Assembly: GCF_003012795.1 (NCBI RefSeq)
Contig: NZ_PXYH01000011.1
Location: 1-64,000 of the forward strand
Origin: Zobellella taiwanensis
Lineage (GTDB): Bacteria > Pseudomonadota > Gammaproteobacteria > Enterobacterales > Aeromonadaceae
Direction of reading: 5' to 3'
Length of the DNA stretch: 64,000 bases
Below are positions 28,733 through 37,575 of this stretch, one piece after another. The position numbers and the translations under genes were made by a program. Position 1 is the stretch's first letter. The number at the start of each line of letters is the position of its first letter. A model generated the notes under the pieces. That model was given only the letters and a program-made list of their open reading frames with translations. It was not told the DNA's origin and did not search any database.

Positions 28733-29889
28733 CAGAAGCGCATCCTCATGCCGGAGCGGCGCTCGCCGCCTTCTTCCCCGGCCGGCGCCACGTTCAGCAC
28801 CACCTGCTCGCCGGCCTCGAGTCCGTCCAGCACCTCGGCCTGGATGCGGTTGCTCACGCCCACCCGCACCTCGCGCTCCTGAAGGGCGCCGTCGTTGCCA
28901 AGCACGGTGATCCGCGCCCTGTCGCGCCCATTTTGCCCGGCAAAGCGCAGCGCCGACACCGGCACCAGCAGGACGTCTTCGGTTTCGGCCCGCACAAAAA
29001 AGACCTGGGTAGTCATCTGGGACATCAGCCGGCCCTGGGGATTGTCGATGTCGAACAGGGCGTTGTAGAGCACCACGTTGTTTTCCACCACAGGGGTGGG
29101 CTCGATGCGGCGCAGCTCGCTGTACCAGCGCCTGCCGGGCTCGCCCAGGGTGGTGAAATACACCTTCATGCCGGGCCTGAGCTTGCCCACGTCCGCTTCC
29201 GACACCTTGGCCTGCACCGTCATGGTGGCCAGGTCGGCAATGCGCATCAGGGTGGGGGCCTGCTGGTTGGTGTTCAGGGTCTGGCCCTGGCGCGCTTCTA
29301 TGCTGACCACGGTGCCGTCCATGGGGGCATGAATGCGGGCGTAATCCAGGTTGGCCTCGTCGGCGCGCAGGCTGGATTCGGTCTGGGCAATCTGCGCCCC
29401 GAGTGCTTCCACCTGAGCCTCGGCCGAGCGCAGGCCGGCCTCGGCGCTTTGCAGTGCCTCCCGGGAGGTGGCGTTGTCGGCCATCAGGTTTTGCTGGCGC
29501 CGGTACTGCAGCCGGGCCAGGGCAAGCTGGGCCTCCCGGTCCTTGAGCTGGGCCCGCTGGTTGCGCAGCTGGGCGCGGCTGGCATCCACCTGGGCCAGGT
29601 AAACGGTGGGATCGATCTCCGCCAGCAGATCGCCGGCGCCGACCTGGTCGCCCACTTCCACATGGATCACCTTGAGCTGGCCCGAGACCTGGGCGCCCAC
29701 GTCCACATAGCCGCTGGGCTGGAGCACGCCGGTAGCGGTGACCAGATCGCTGAGGTCGCCGCGCTGCACGGCGGCGGTGACCGGCGAGGTGCCGGCCGGG
29801 TCGGTGTTGCGGCCAAGCCACTGATGGGTCGCCAGGGCCAGGCCGGCGGCCAGCGCCAGGAACAGCGCGGTTTTTTTCAATGTTGTCAT
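28732..29889 (-). CDS. macA: MacA-type periplasmic adaptor (membrane fusion protein)
   Basis: The 385-residue protein has an N-terminal membrane anchor (residues 5-22), then the biotinyl-lipoyl-like segment [22 protein letters not shown], a helical hairpin (about 95-165) and beta-barrel domains. The motif [17 protein letters not shown] is typical of the family. It couples MacB to the outer-membrane channel. It is the first gene of the macA-macB-channel operon. The 149 bases upstream (29890-30038) show no clear regulator site. The start [10 protein letters not shown] gives a clean membrane anchor. Confidence 0.92.
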   Translation of the reverse strand: MTTLKKTALFLALAAGLALATHQWLGRNTDPAGTSPVTAAVQRGDLSDLVTATGVLQPSGYVDVGAQVSGQLKVIHVEVGDQVGAGDLLAEIDPTVYLAQVDASRAQLRNQRAQLKDREAQLALARLQYRRQQNLMADNATSREALQSAEAGLRSAEAQVEALGAQIAQTESSLRADEANLDYARIHAPMDGTVVSIEARQGQTLNTNQQAPTLMRIADLATMTVQAKVSEADVGKLRPGMKVYFTTLGEPGRRWYSELRRIEPTPVVENNVVLYNALFDIDNPQGRLMSQMTTQVFFVRAETEDVLLVPVSALRFAGQNGRDRARITVLGNDGALQEREVRVGVSNRIQAEVLDGLEAGEQVVLNVAPAGEEGGERRSGMRMRF

Positions 29890-30038
29890 GGGCAGTCCTG
29901 AACAGGCCGGCCTTGGGCGGCCGGACGGGGATGGGCATATTCAACCCGCAAAATGTCGCTAAAGTGTGTCAGAAAAAGACAAAGTGCCACAACGAAGCGG
30001 GTGGCACCGGAAAAGAGGGCGGATGCAATAAGGGAGGA

Positions 30039-30839
30039 TCAGGCCAGGCTGAGCAGGCTCTGGCTTTGTACCTGGGTGGACTTGCCGTAGACCCCGGCAA
30101 TCACCTGATTGTGCAGTGCCATCTGGCTGTCCTGTTGCGGCTGTCCGGTATCGGGTTCTGCTTTGGCGGGGCCGGCGGTGGTGGCCTGCTCCGGGTCGGG
30201 ATTGCGCAGTTCGGACTGGGCCTCGCGAATATGCTGGTCGGCCCGGGCGGCGGCGTTGCGATCGGCCTGGGAAGGCTCGGCCGGGGCCAGGGCCGCGGCC
30301 TTGACCTGCCGCATCTTGTCGATGGTGGCCCGGGGATCGCCGGGAATCGGGGACAGATCCACCTGTACCTCGCCACCCACGGCGTACTGCTTGCCATCGG
30401 GGCCGGTCTGGTAGTCGTAGCTGGGGGCGCCCGTATGCTGGCCGCCTACGGTGGCGTGCTGCTGTTCATGGGTGCGCACTTCCTGATCCCGCAGCTTGAG
30501 ATCGTTCAGCTCCAGCACTTCCTGCTCGCTCATGGGCTCGCCGGAGGGCTTGCTGGGGCGGGCCTGGGCCTCGGCGGTTTGCGGGTCGTCTTCGGGTTGG
30601 CCCGCCTGTTCTTCGGCCGCCTTGGTGGTCGCGTTATCAGGACCGGTTTTTTGGCCCCGGGCATCGTACAGGGCAACCTCATCCTTGCCGCGCTCCCGGC
30701 GTTGGTCCTGGCCGGCAAAGGCATCGGTCTCGGCGGCCGGGGCCACCCGCTCGCGCTGGTCGTTGTCCTGGCGTGGCTGGGCGCCGGTGGGGGGCGTCGG
30801 GGCAAACAGCGGATCATTGAGCCGGTGGTCGATGTTCAT
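30039..30839 (-). CDS. SprA-related putative metalloprotease-like protein
   Basis: The 266-residue protein has a proline-, Asp- and Gln-rich N-terminal half, probably disordered. A conserved core follows from about residue 110: ELNDLKLRDQEVRTHEQQH, then GAPSYDYQTGPDGKQYAVGGEV and a PGDPRATIDKMR segment. The HEQQH in this core is a plausible zinc-binding HExxH motif. The core matches what I know as the SprA-related family of gammaproteobacteria, whose function is not established. There is no signal peptide. GGAGT lies before the ATG. The long frame upstream to 30857 adds six residues and was not used. Confidence 0.72.
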   Translation of the reverse strand: MNIDHRLNDPLFAPTPPTGAQPRQDNDQRERVAPAAETDAFAGQDQRRERGKDEVALYDARGQKTGPDNATTKAAEEQAGQPEDDPQTAEAQARPSKPSGEPMSEQEVLELNDLKLRDQEVRTHEQQHATVGGQHTGAPSYDYQTGPDGKQYAVGGEVQVDLSPIPGDPRATIDKMRQVKAAALAPAEPSQADRNAAARADQHIREAQSELRNPDPEQATTAGPAKAEPDTGQPQQDSQMALHNQVIAGVYGKSTQVQSQSLLSLA

Positions 30840-30933
30840 GGGCACTCCGAATATCAATGCGCGGGCCGGGAAACTGGTTCGATTGAGACGTTCAATTATT
30901 CACCATAACGGCGGGCAGGGAAAGGCGCAAACG

Positions 30934-30959
30934 AAAAAGGCCCTCCAGGGAGGGCCTTA
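30934..30959 (-). terminator. Rho-independent terminator after the minus-strand TonB receptor gene
   Basis: GGCCCTCC and GGAGGGCC form an eight-base stem with an AG loop. Read on the minus strand it is followed by T5, so it ends the transcript of the receptor gene finishing at 30979. Confidence 0.8.
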
Positions 30960-30978
30960 GGCAGGACTTGCACAGGGC

Positions 30979-33192
30979 TTAAAAGCGGATGTTGGTAGAC
31001 AGCCAGAGGCGGCGGCCTTCTTCCAGGGTGCCGTCGGTGGAGCGGCCGCTCTGGGTGTAGTCGGATGCCCAGTCGGCGCCGTTGTTGTAGTAGGTGCCGG
31101 TGGTGAAGTCCTTGTCGAGCAGGTTATAGATGGTGGCGTTCAGGGTCACGTTGTCGGACACCTGGTAGGAGCCCCCCAGGTGGAACAGTTCATACCCCTT
31201 GAGATCGCCCGCCGCGTCGAGCAGGGCCTGCTGGTCGGCGCTCAGGTTTTCACGCTTGCTGAGGAAGCGGGCGCGATCGCTGCGGTATTCGCCCTGCAGC
31301 CACAGGGTCAGTTGCTCTGTGGTGTTCCAGCTCAGCCTGGCATTGAGCATGTGTTTGGGGGTGTTGGTCAGGGGCTCGCCCCGGTTGGCTCCGCTCTTTT
31401 GCTCACTGTCGGTAAAGGTATAGTTGCCGGACAGTTTCCAGTCCGGGGCGAATTGCCAGCCGGCGGCCAGCTCCAGGCCCTGGGTGACGGCCTCGTCAAC
31501 GTTGACCAGCTGGGTACAGGTGCCGCCGGTGTTGCCGGCACACAGCGGATCGCTGACGGAGTTGCCCTCGGCAATCTTGTCATCGAACTGGTTATGGAAC
31601 AGGGTGGCGTTGGCGTTGAAGCCGGCCAGGTTGTCGTAGTAGGCGCCGATTTCGGTGCTGGTGGTGGTTTCCGGCTGCAGATCCGGGTTGCCGATGGTAA
31701 TGGTCGCGCCCTGACCGCTGATGCCGTTGATGCCGTCGTGCAGGTCGTTCAGGCTGGGGGTCTTGTAGCCCCGGCTGACGCCGCCCTTCAGGGTCCAGTT
31801 GTCGCTGGCGGTCCACACCAGGTAGCCACGGGGGCTGACGTGGCCGCCGAAGGCCTCGTGATGATCGTAGCGGGCGCCCAGGGTCAGGGCCAGATCGTCC
31901 CGCAGCAGCCATTCATCTTCCCCGAACAGGGCCCAGGAGGTCTGCTCGAAGGTCTCGGTGGCGATGCCGTCTTTCAGCTCGGCATCCTGCCACTGGCCGC
32001 CGACGGTGGCGATATGGGCCTCGCCGATGGGGGCCACCAGCTTGCTGTCGATCACCAGCTCGGTGGCTTTCAGCTCCCGATCGTTGCCCACAATGATGGA
32101 GGGAAAACCGTCGTAGCTGCTGCCAATGGGCTTGAAGCTGGACTGACCGACCCGTCCGCCGGGAATGGTGCGGCCCAGGGTTTCGGTGGTGTTGTGGGTA
32201 ATGCTGCTGTCCAGGGTGCCAAAGCCCAGGCGGGCGGTGTGCAGCAGGGCCAGTTGATCCCGTTCAAAGCGCAGCTCGTCCTTATAGCCATTGGCCTGGG
32301 TGGGCGCGTCGGTGGTACAGCCGTCGGTCGCGCTGCCGCCGCCCTTGCCGTCCAGGTTGCCCAACTGGCAGTCGTCGTTGTTATAGACCTGCCGGCCCCG
32401 CTCCACATCGAGGGAAATATCGTGGTGCTCGTTCGGGGTCAGGGTCAGGCGGCCGCCCAGGGTGTAGTTGCGGCCTTCCACCGGCGAAACGCCGCGCTTG
32501 TTGACGGTACTGCCGTTGTCAAAGGTCAGATCGGAAGCGGCCCGGTCGAACACGCTGCCGCGCACCGCCAGCCCCAGCTTGTCTTCCAGCAGCGGACCGC
32601 TGGCGTAAAAGCTGGCCTTGCTGCTGTCGCCGTAGTCGCGGTCCTGCTGGAAGGTATGGTCCAGATCCAGGGAGCCGCTCCATTCGTCGGCCACCTTTTT
32701 GGTGATGATGTTGATCACCCCGCCCATGGCATCGGAGCCATACAGGGTGGACATGGGGCCGCGGATCACCTCGATGCGCTCAATGGCGGACAGCGGCGGC
32801 ACAAAGCTGGTGGAGGTGTCGTTAAAACCGTTGGGGGTGGCATCGCCGGAAGTATTCTGGCGGCGGCCGTCGATCAGGATCAGGGTGTATTCGCTGGGCA
32901 GGCCGCGCATGCTGATGTTCAGGCCGCCGGTCTTGCCGGTGCCCTGGCGAATATCAATGCCTTCCACCCCGTCCAGGGCCTGGGCCAGGTTGCCGTAGCG
33001 CTTCTGCTGCAGTTCCTGCTGGCCGATGACGGTAATGCTGGCCGGCGCGTCCTTGACGTCCTGTTCGAAACCGGCGGCGCTGACCACCACGGTATCGAAT
33101 ACCTGGGTGGACTGGGCCTGGACGGTGCTGACGGCGACGGCGTTCAGCAACACCATGGAAATGGCACTGGCAAGGCGGCTGGGCGTGGGCAT
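30979..33192 (-). CDS. TonB-dependent outer membrane receptor (CirA/FepA-like, siderophore)
   Basis: The 737-residue protein has a signal peptide (1 to about 27, VQA) and a TonB-box-like start TVVVSAAG. The plug domain (about 40-160) carries LIDGRR and RIEVIRGPMSTLYGSDAMGGVINIIT. A 22-strand barrel ends with the terminal Phe-type signature RLWLSTNIRF. It imports a ferric catecholate siderophore or similar ligand. The start at 33192 is set by AGGAGA six bases upstream. A Fur box lies at 33238-33256. The upstream open frame to 33447 runs over the promoter and is not real. It is a clear paralogue of the divergent gene at 33538. Confidence 0.92.
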   Translation of the reverse strand: MPTPSRLASAISMVLLNAVAVSTVQAQSTQVFDTVVVSAAGFEQDVKDAPASITVIGQQELQQKRYGNLAQALDGVEGIDIRQGTGKTGGLNISMRGLPSEYTLILIDGRRQNTSGDATPNGFNDTSTSFVPPLSAIERIEVIRGPMSTLYGSDAMGGVINIITKKVADEWSGSLDLDHTFQQDRDYGDSSKASFYASGPLLEDKLGLAVRGSVFDRAASDLTFDNGSTVNKRGVSPVEGRNYTLGGRLTLTPNEHHDISLDVERGRQVYNNDDCQLGNLDGKGGGSATDGCTTDAPTQANGYKDELRFERDQLALLHTARLGFGTLDSSITHNTTETLGRTIPGGRVGQSSFKPIGSSYDGFPSIIVGNDRELKATELVIDSKLVAPIGEAHIATVGGQWQDAELKDGIATETFEQTSWALFGEDEWLLRDDLALTLGARYDHHEAFGGHVSPRGYLVWTASDNWTLKGGVSRGYKTPSLNDLHDGINGISGQGATITIGNPDLQPETTTSTEIGAYYDNLAGFNANATLFHNQFDDKIAEGNSVSDPLCAGNTGGTCTQLVNVDEAVTQGLELAAGWQFAPDWKLSGNYTFTDSEQKSGANRGEPLTNTPKHMLNARLSWNTTEQLTLWLQGEYRSDRARFLSKRENLSADQQALLDAAGDLKGYELFHLGGSYQVSDNVTLNATIYNLLDKDFTTGTYYNNGADWASDYTQSGRSTDGTLEEGRRLWLSTNIRF

Positions 33193-33237
33193 TTCTACTC
33201 TCCTGTACAAAGATGCCGGCTGGCGATAAGAAACATA

Positions 33238-33256
33238 GTAATGATAATGATTATCA
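33238..33256 (-). promoter_or_regulatory. Fur box upstream of the minus-strand TonB receptor
   Basis: GTAATGATAATGATTATCA matches the 19-base Fur consensus GATAATGATAATCATTATC at most positions. It is 46 bases before the receptor start, so iron repression is expected. Confidence 0.85.
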
Positions 33257-33465
33257 AAGCAGTGGCATTGTATGGAAATAGTTCCCCGGGAGTGAGCCGA
33301 AAAAATGGAACATCTTGTTCCGCCGGATGGAATGGCGGCGCCCACAATGCTCCGCCTTGCCGTGCCGGTGTCCCTGCTTGCCGTTATACCCGGGCTGGCC
33401 GCCCGATTGCGGCCGGGTTCCGCTTTCTGCAACAGGATGTTTAGCACACCATGCTATAAAAAATA

Positions 33466-33484
33466 TTGAGAATAATTATCATTG
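33466..33484 (+). promoter_or_regulatory. Fur box upstream of the plus-strand TonB receptor
   Basis: TTGAGAATAATTATCATTG is a good Fur-type inverted array (GAGAATAATTATCATT core) 54 bases before the second receptor start. Together with the box at 33238 it puts both divergent genes under iron control. Confidence 0.82.
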
Positions 33485-33537
33485 GCGTCCTTTGCAGAAA
33501 CATACCCAGACAGAGCCGTCATCAAGGAGTCCATCCC

Positions 33538-35595
33538 ATGTCCGAGCCTTTGCAAGCTCCCGTCCCCTTTGCGAAAAGCACCCTGACCCAGGCCCTGGGC
33601 CTGATCCTGCTTGGCCTGGCCGGCCAGGCCCTGGCCGATGAGGTTACCGCCCTGGAAACGGTGGTGGTGACGGCCGCCGGCTTTGAGCAGAATATTGCCG
33701 ATGCCCCCGCCAGCATTTCGGTGATCAGCCGCGAGGAGCTGGAAAAAAAGGCCTACACCGACATTACCGACGCGGTCAACAACATTCCCGGCGTCCATGT
33801 CACCGGCGGCGGCAAGGCCCAGGACATCAGCATCCGGGGCATGGCGCCGGCCTATACCCTGTACCTGGTGGATGGCAAACCGGTGTCCGCCGGGCGCGCG
33901 GTCAACACCAACGGCAGCGACGGCGGCAAGCAGATTGCCCTGCCGCCGATTTCGATGATTGAACGCATCGAGGTGATCCGCGGCCCTATGTCGTCCCTGT
34001 ATGGCTCCGAAGCCATGGGCGGGGTGATCAATATCATCACCCGCAAGACCGGCGACACCTGGAGCGGCACCATCAGCACCGACTACACCAAATCCTTCAA
34101 TGATGTCAGCAACGACGAGCAGCAGGTCAGCCTGTTTGCGGGCGGCCCCTTGATTGCCGGCCTGCTCAGCGCCCGGGTCAACGGCAGCTGGCAGGGGGCC
34201 GACGAGAGCGATTTTGCCGGCGGCAGCGACGGTGCGGCCAGTACCCCGGAAAGCCGGCGCAAGAAAGGTGGCGTCAAGCTGATACTGACCCCGGACGACA
34301 CCAACGAAATCGGGCTGGCCTACGATACCGCCGCCCTGGATGAAACCAGCACCCCGGGCAAGAGCGTGGCCGCTGCCGGCACCGGCTCCAGCACCACCTT
34401 CCACAAGGACGTATATGTGCTGTCGCACGATGGCGAGTATGGCGATCTGCAACTCAGCAGCTATGTACAGCACGACGTGTCGGAGCGGGTTCAGGATCTG
34501 ACCAAGCGAGAAAAAGTCACCATTTTCAATACCCAAGGCAGCTATTTCTGGCGTGAGCATGTGCTGACCCTGGGGGGACAGTACAAGTTTGAGGACTTTA
34601 CCGACGAGACCAACGGCCTGCTTACCAGCAATGTGCCCGGCGCCGTGGCCCAGGTAGATCGCTGGATTGCGGCCCTCTATGCCGAGGCGGAATGGTCGGT
34701 CACCGAGAGCCTCAACCTGACCACGGGGCTGCGTTATAACGACGACGAGCTGTTCGGCGGTCACCTGACTCCGCGGGTTTATGCCACCTATCACCTCACG
34801 CCCCGGTGGACCCTGAAGGGAGGGGTATCCACCGGCTACAAACAGCCGGGCCTGGCCGAGGCCACCGAGGGCTTTGGCCGCGGCACCGGCGGCGGTGGCT
34901 CGCCCGCGCCCCATCCGCGCGCCCTGATTATCGGCAACCCGGATCTGGAGCCGGAAAAAAGCACCAGCTACGAGGCCGGCCTGGCCTACAACAGCCGGGA
35001 AGCTGGCCTGAACGCCAGCCTGATGGTGTTCCGCACCGACTTCAAGGACAAGATATCGGAAAGCCGCCTGTGCGAGTCCGCCGGTGGCGATCGCAACGAT
35101 CCCGGCACCTGGAGCTGTGCCTTCGGGGGCAATAACTACCTGTTCCTGAGCACCCGCGAAAACGTCGACGACGCCACTATGCAAGGGGTGGAGCTGACCC
35201 TGGATTACGATCTCACCCGGGATCTGCACCTCAGTTCCAGCTACACCTATACCGAGTCGGAGCAGAAAAGCGGCGATTTTGCAGGCCAGCCCCTCAACAA
35301 GTTGCCCGAGCACATGGCCAACGCCAGCCTCGACTGGCAGAGCAGCGACCGGCTCAACCTGTGGGCCCAGGCCAACTACCGGGGCGAGACCAGCGATTTT
35401 CTCAGCCGGACCAGCATGGCCGAGGGCACGCCGAGTTACACCTTCTTTGACGCGGGCCTGGTCTATGCGCTCACTCCGTCTACCGATCTGACCGCCGGCA
35501 TTTACAACATTGCCGACAAGGAGATCACCAACGATACCTATGGCGCCGTGCTGGACGGCCGCCGGGTCAACCTGGGCATCAGCATCGATTTTTAA
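33538..35595 (+). CDS. TonB-dependent outer membrane receptor (FepA/CirA-like, siderophore)
   Basis: The 685-residue protein has a signal peptide (1 to about 33, ALA) and TonB-box-like ETVVVTAAG. Its plug domain has SIRGMAPAYTLYLVDGKP and the RIEVIRGPMSSLYGSEAMGGVINIIT signature. The barrel ends RRVNLGISIDF. The start is MSEPLQAP, because AAGGAG is seven bases upstream; the open frame from 33466 overlaps the Fur box. The plug closely resembles that of the divergent receptor (AAGFEQ and DAPASI), indicating an inverted duplication followed by divergence of the loops, which should set ligand choice. Confidence 0.92.
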   Translation: MSEPLQAPVPFAKSTLTQALGLILLGLAGQALADEVTALETVVVTAAGFEQNIADAPASISVISREELEKKAYTDITDAVNNIPGVHVTGGGKAQDISIRGMAPAYTLYLVDGKPVSAGRAVNTNGSDGGKQIALPPISMIERIEVIRGPMSSLYGSEAMGGVINIITRKTGDTWSGTISTDYTKSFNDVSNDEQQVSLFAGGPLIAGLLSARVNGSWQGADESDFAGGSDGAASTPESRRKKGGVKLILTPDDTNEIGLAYDTAALDETSTPGKSVAAAGTGSSTTFHKDVYVLSHDGEYGDLQLSSYVQHDVSERVQDLTKREKVTIFNTQGSYFWREHVLTLGGQYKFEDFTDETNGLLTSNVPGAVAQVDRWIAALYAEAEWSVTESLNLTTGLRYNDDELFGGHLTPRVYATYHLTPRWTLKGGVSTGYKQPGLAEATEGFGRGTGGGGSPAPHPRALIIGNPDLEPEKSTSYEAGLAYNSREAGLNASLMVFRTDFKDKISESRLCESAGGDRNDPGTWSCAFGGNNYLFLSTRENVDDATMQGVELTLDYDLTRDLHLSSSYTYTESEQKSGDFAGQPLNKLPEHMANASLDWQSSDRLNLWAQANYRGETSDFLSRTSMAEGTPSYTFFDAGLVYALTPSTDLTAGIYNIADKEITNDTYGAVLDGRRVNLGISIDF

Positions 35596-35798
35596 AGACC
35601 CCCTTTCCTTTTACTCAAAAAGTAAATAGAAATGGTTCGCAAAATCATTCATTTAATGATTAAAAAGTCCGCCTGTTTCGTTTAGGATGGGGCCAAATCC
35701 GGATTCCGGAATATGGAACAGGGCAGGGAGCGCCGCCTCAATCCAACCCGGTCGCGGCGGTAGCCTTCCGTCCGGCCCACTTGATCTCATGGTTTGCG

Positions 35799-36707
35799 AT
35801 GCACGATTTACAGGAACTGGAAGGTTTCGCCACCGTCATGGCGCTGGGCAGCCTGACCGCCGCGGCCCGGCAACTGGGTATACCCAAATCGACCCTGAGC
35901 CGGCGGCTGAGCATGCTCGAACAACGGCTGGGGCAGCCGCTGCTGAGCCGCCAGGGCAACCGGCTGCTGCCCACCGAGGCCGGGGTGCTGTTTGAACAAT
36001 ACAGCCGGCAGATGCTGCGCCTGGCGGAGCAGAGCCGGCAGGCCATGGACGACTTGCGCGAGGAAGTGAGCGGTGAACTGGTGGTGCGGGTGCACGCCTG
36101 CTGCAGCCGGGGCTGGCTGCCGCGTTCGCTGGAGGCGTTTTTGGAGCTGTATCCGGGCATGCGCATCAGCCTGCATACGGAAACCCGGCCGCCGCGCCCG
36201 GGCGAGGGCCAGGGCGAAATCTGGCTGTGGGTGGGGCGGGATCCCGAATGCGGCCTGCGCCACGAGGTGCTCACCTTCTGGACCTGCGGCCTCTACGCCA
36301 GCCCCGACTACCTGGCGCGCCGGGGCGAGCCCGAGCATCCGCGCGAACTGGCCACCCATGCCTGGGTCGACTGGATTGGCGAGGCGGGGGAGGGAGTAGC
36401 GCTGCATCATGAACAGGAAGGCGACGTCATCGTGCAGCCGCCGCCTTCGCGGCTGAAGGTGGATCATCTGGTTCCCCAGCTGGACGCCATCGCCCGGGGC
36501 CAGGGCATCGGCATTTTGCCGGTGCAAAACGCCGAATCCTACGAGCTGGCGCATACGGGCAGCCTGCGCCGCTGCTTGCCCCGTTGGCGGCTGGCCGCGC
36601 GGCCGGTGGGGCTGCTTTATTCCTTCGGCCGCCAGCCGAAAAAGGTGACGGCACTGCTGGCGCACCTGCGCAAGTCGCTGCCCGAGGAATGGCGTTACCG
36701 GGAGTAG
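35799..36707 (+). CDS. LysR-family transcriptional regulator
   Basis: The 302-residue protein has helix-turn-helix SLTAAARQLGIPKSTLSRRLSMLEQRL (about residues 19-45) and a LysR substrate-binding domain to the end. It belongs to the AaeR/YhjC-like group by its start MHDLQELEGFATVMALGS. The ATG at 35799 is chosen by alignment; the open frame also offers an upstream TTG. It follows the TonB receptor gene by 200 bases and converges on the arsR gene with four bases between stops. Targets cannot be read from position. The gap 35596-35798 shows only a weak AT-rich dyad near 35643-35661. Confidence 0.88.
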   Translation: MHDLQELEGFATVMALGSLTAAARQLGIPKSTLSRRLSMLEQRLGQPLLSRQGNRLLPTEAGVLFEQYSRQMLRLAEQSRQAMDDLREEVSGELVVRVHACCSRGWLPRSLEAFLELYPGMRISLHTETRPPRPGEGQGEIWLWVGRDPECGLRHEVLTFWTCGLYASPDYLARRGEPEHPRELATHAWVDWIGEAGEGVALHHEQEGDVIVQPPPSRLKVDHLVPQLDAIARGQGIGILPVQNAESYELAHTGSLRRCLPRWRLAARPVGLLYSFGRQPKKVTALLAHLRKSLPEEWRYRE

Positions 36708-36711
36708 GGGG

Positions 36712-37065
36712 TCAGCAGCACAGCCGCTGGCGCTCCGGCCGGTTGCCCATACGGGCCAGGCGCTGGAGGGGCAGGTCGATATATGGCCGGAAGTGTTCGA
36801 GGGTGGCGCGCAGCACCGCCAGGCTGCCCGGATCCAGCCCGGGCGCCAGGCGGTAATAGACCCACTGGCCTTCGCGCCGGTCGGCGAGCAGGCCGTTCTG
36901 GCGCAGCAGCGCCAGGTGGCGGGAGATCTTGGGCTGGCTTTCGTCCAGGGCGTGGGCCATTTCGCACACGCACATTTCCTGCTCGGCCATGATCATCAGC
37001 ACCAGCTTCAGCCGGGTGTCGTCCGACAGGCTCTTGAACAGCCGCAGCGGGGCCGGGACTACCAC
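36712..37065 (-). CDS. arsR: ArsR-family metalloregulator
   Basis: The 117-residue protein is an ArsR winged-helix repressor with metal-binding motif MCVCEMAHAL (the CVC cysteines of arsenic-sensing ArsR, about residues 30-32) and recognition helix SQPKISRHLALLRQNGLL. The C-terminus ends in Cys-Cys. The start is a GTG at 37065 with AGGAGA upstream, overlapping the end of the arsC-like gene by seven bases. The longer open frame to 37236 lies over that gene. It probably represses its own operon when As(III) is absent, with the palindrome at 37495-37510 as candidate site. Confidence 0.88.
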   Translation of the reverse strand: MVVPAPLRLFKSLSDDTRLKLVLMIMAEQEMCVCEMAHALDESQPKISRHLALLRQNGLLADRREGQWVYYRLAPGLDPGSLAVLRATLEHFRPYIDLPLQRLARMGNRPERQRLCC

Positions 37066-37475
37066 AGGCTTTTCTCCTGCCGGTCCTGGACCAGCACCAG
37101 CAGCTTGATGCGCTCGTAAATTTCGTGCACCACCTTGTTGGCCTCGGGCTGGCTGCAACAGTGGGCGTCGTCGAAATGCCAGGCCATAAAGCGATCGGCG
37201 GGAATGGCGCGGGCGGCGTCTTCGGCCTGCTCGCACAGGCTGATGACGATATCGAAATACTGATCGGCAATGCTGTCCAGGCCCTTGTTGTGCAGGCCTT
37301 GGGTATCGACGTGCAGGCGGTGAAGGGCGGCCAGGGCATTGGCATCTATGGCCGGGGCGGGGACGACGCCGACGCTGGCCGCGTCATAGCGGTCGGCGGC
37401 CAGGTGTCGGAGCAGGGCCTCGGCGATAGGAGAACAGACGGCGTTGCTGTGGCATACAAAAAGCACACGAGTCAT
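37059..37475 (-). CDS. Arsenate reductase/low-molecular-weight phosphatase-like protein with altered P-loop
   Basis: The 138-residue protein has the fold order of thioredoxin-coupled ArsC and LMW tyrosine phosphatases: start VLFVCHSNAVCSPIAEALL, central DQYFDIVISLCEQAED, and then AWHFDDAH in place of the usual DPxG/DPW acid loop. Catalytic Cys8 and Asn11 of the CxxNxxRS loop are present, but the essential arginine position holds Cys14 (codon TGT; CGT would be Arg). It is the first gene of a pair with arsR, so a role in arsenic response is likely, but normal phosphatase or reductase activity is doubtful. Confidence 0.75.
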   Translation of the reverse strand: MTRVLFVCHSNAVCSPIAEALLRHLAADRYDAASVGVVPAPAIDANALAALHRLHVDTQGLHNKGLDSIADQYFDIVISLCEQAEDAARAIPADRFMAWHFDDAHCCSQPEANKVVHEIYERIKLLVLVQDRQEKSLW

Positions 37476-37494
37476 GACGTAATCTGGGTCCAGA

Positions 37495-37510
37495 ATGATG
37501 GCAACATCAT
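37495..37510. promoter_or_regulatory. Candidate ArsR operator
   Basis: ATGATG (37495-37500) and CATCAT (37505-37510) form a perfect dyad around GCAA, 20 bases before the arsC-like start. It overlaps an AT-rich segment (CATATATGATG on the minus strand) that could be the -10. Assignment to ArsR is by position only. Confidence 0.4.
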
Positions 37511-37575
37511 ATATACGGACTTTGCCATGTCAACGACAACCGAACGCCGCGTCATCATGTTGTCATTTTGTTGCG

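Noticed and set aside
26804..29944. A 1046-codon minus-strand frame suggesting a MacA-MacB fusion
   Set aside because: The upstream part is not MacA; MacA is encoded in another frame (28732-29889). The true macB start is the ATG at 28732.
35643..35661. AATCATT/AATGATT dyad downstream of the plus-strand TonB receptor as a Fur box or terminator
   Set aside because: The stem is short and AT-only with no proper T-run, and it matches the Fur consensus poorly.
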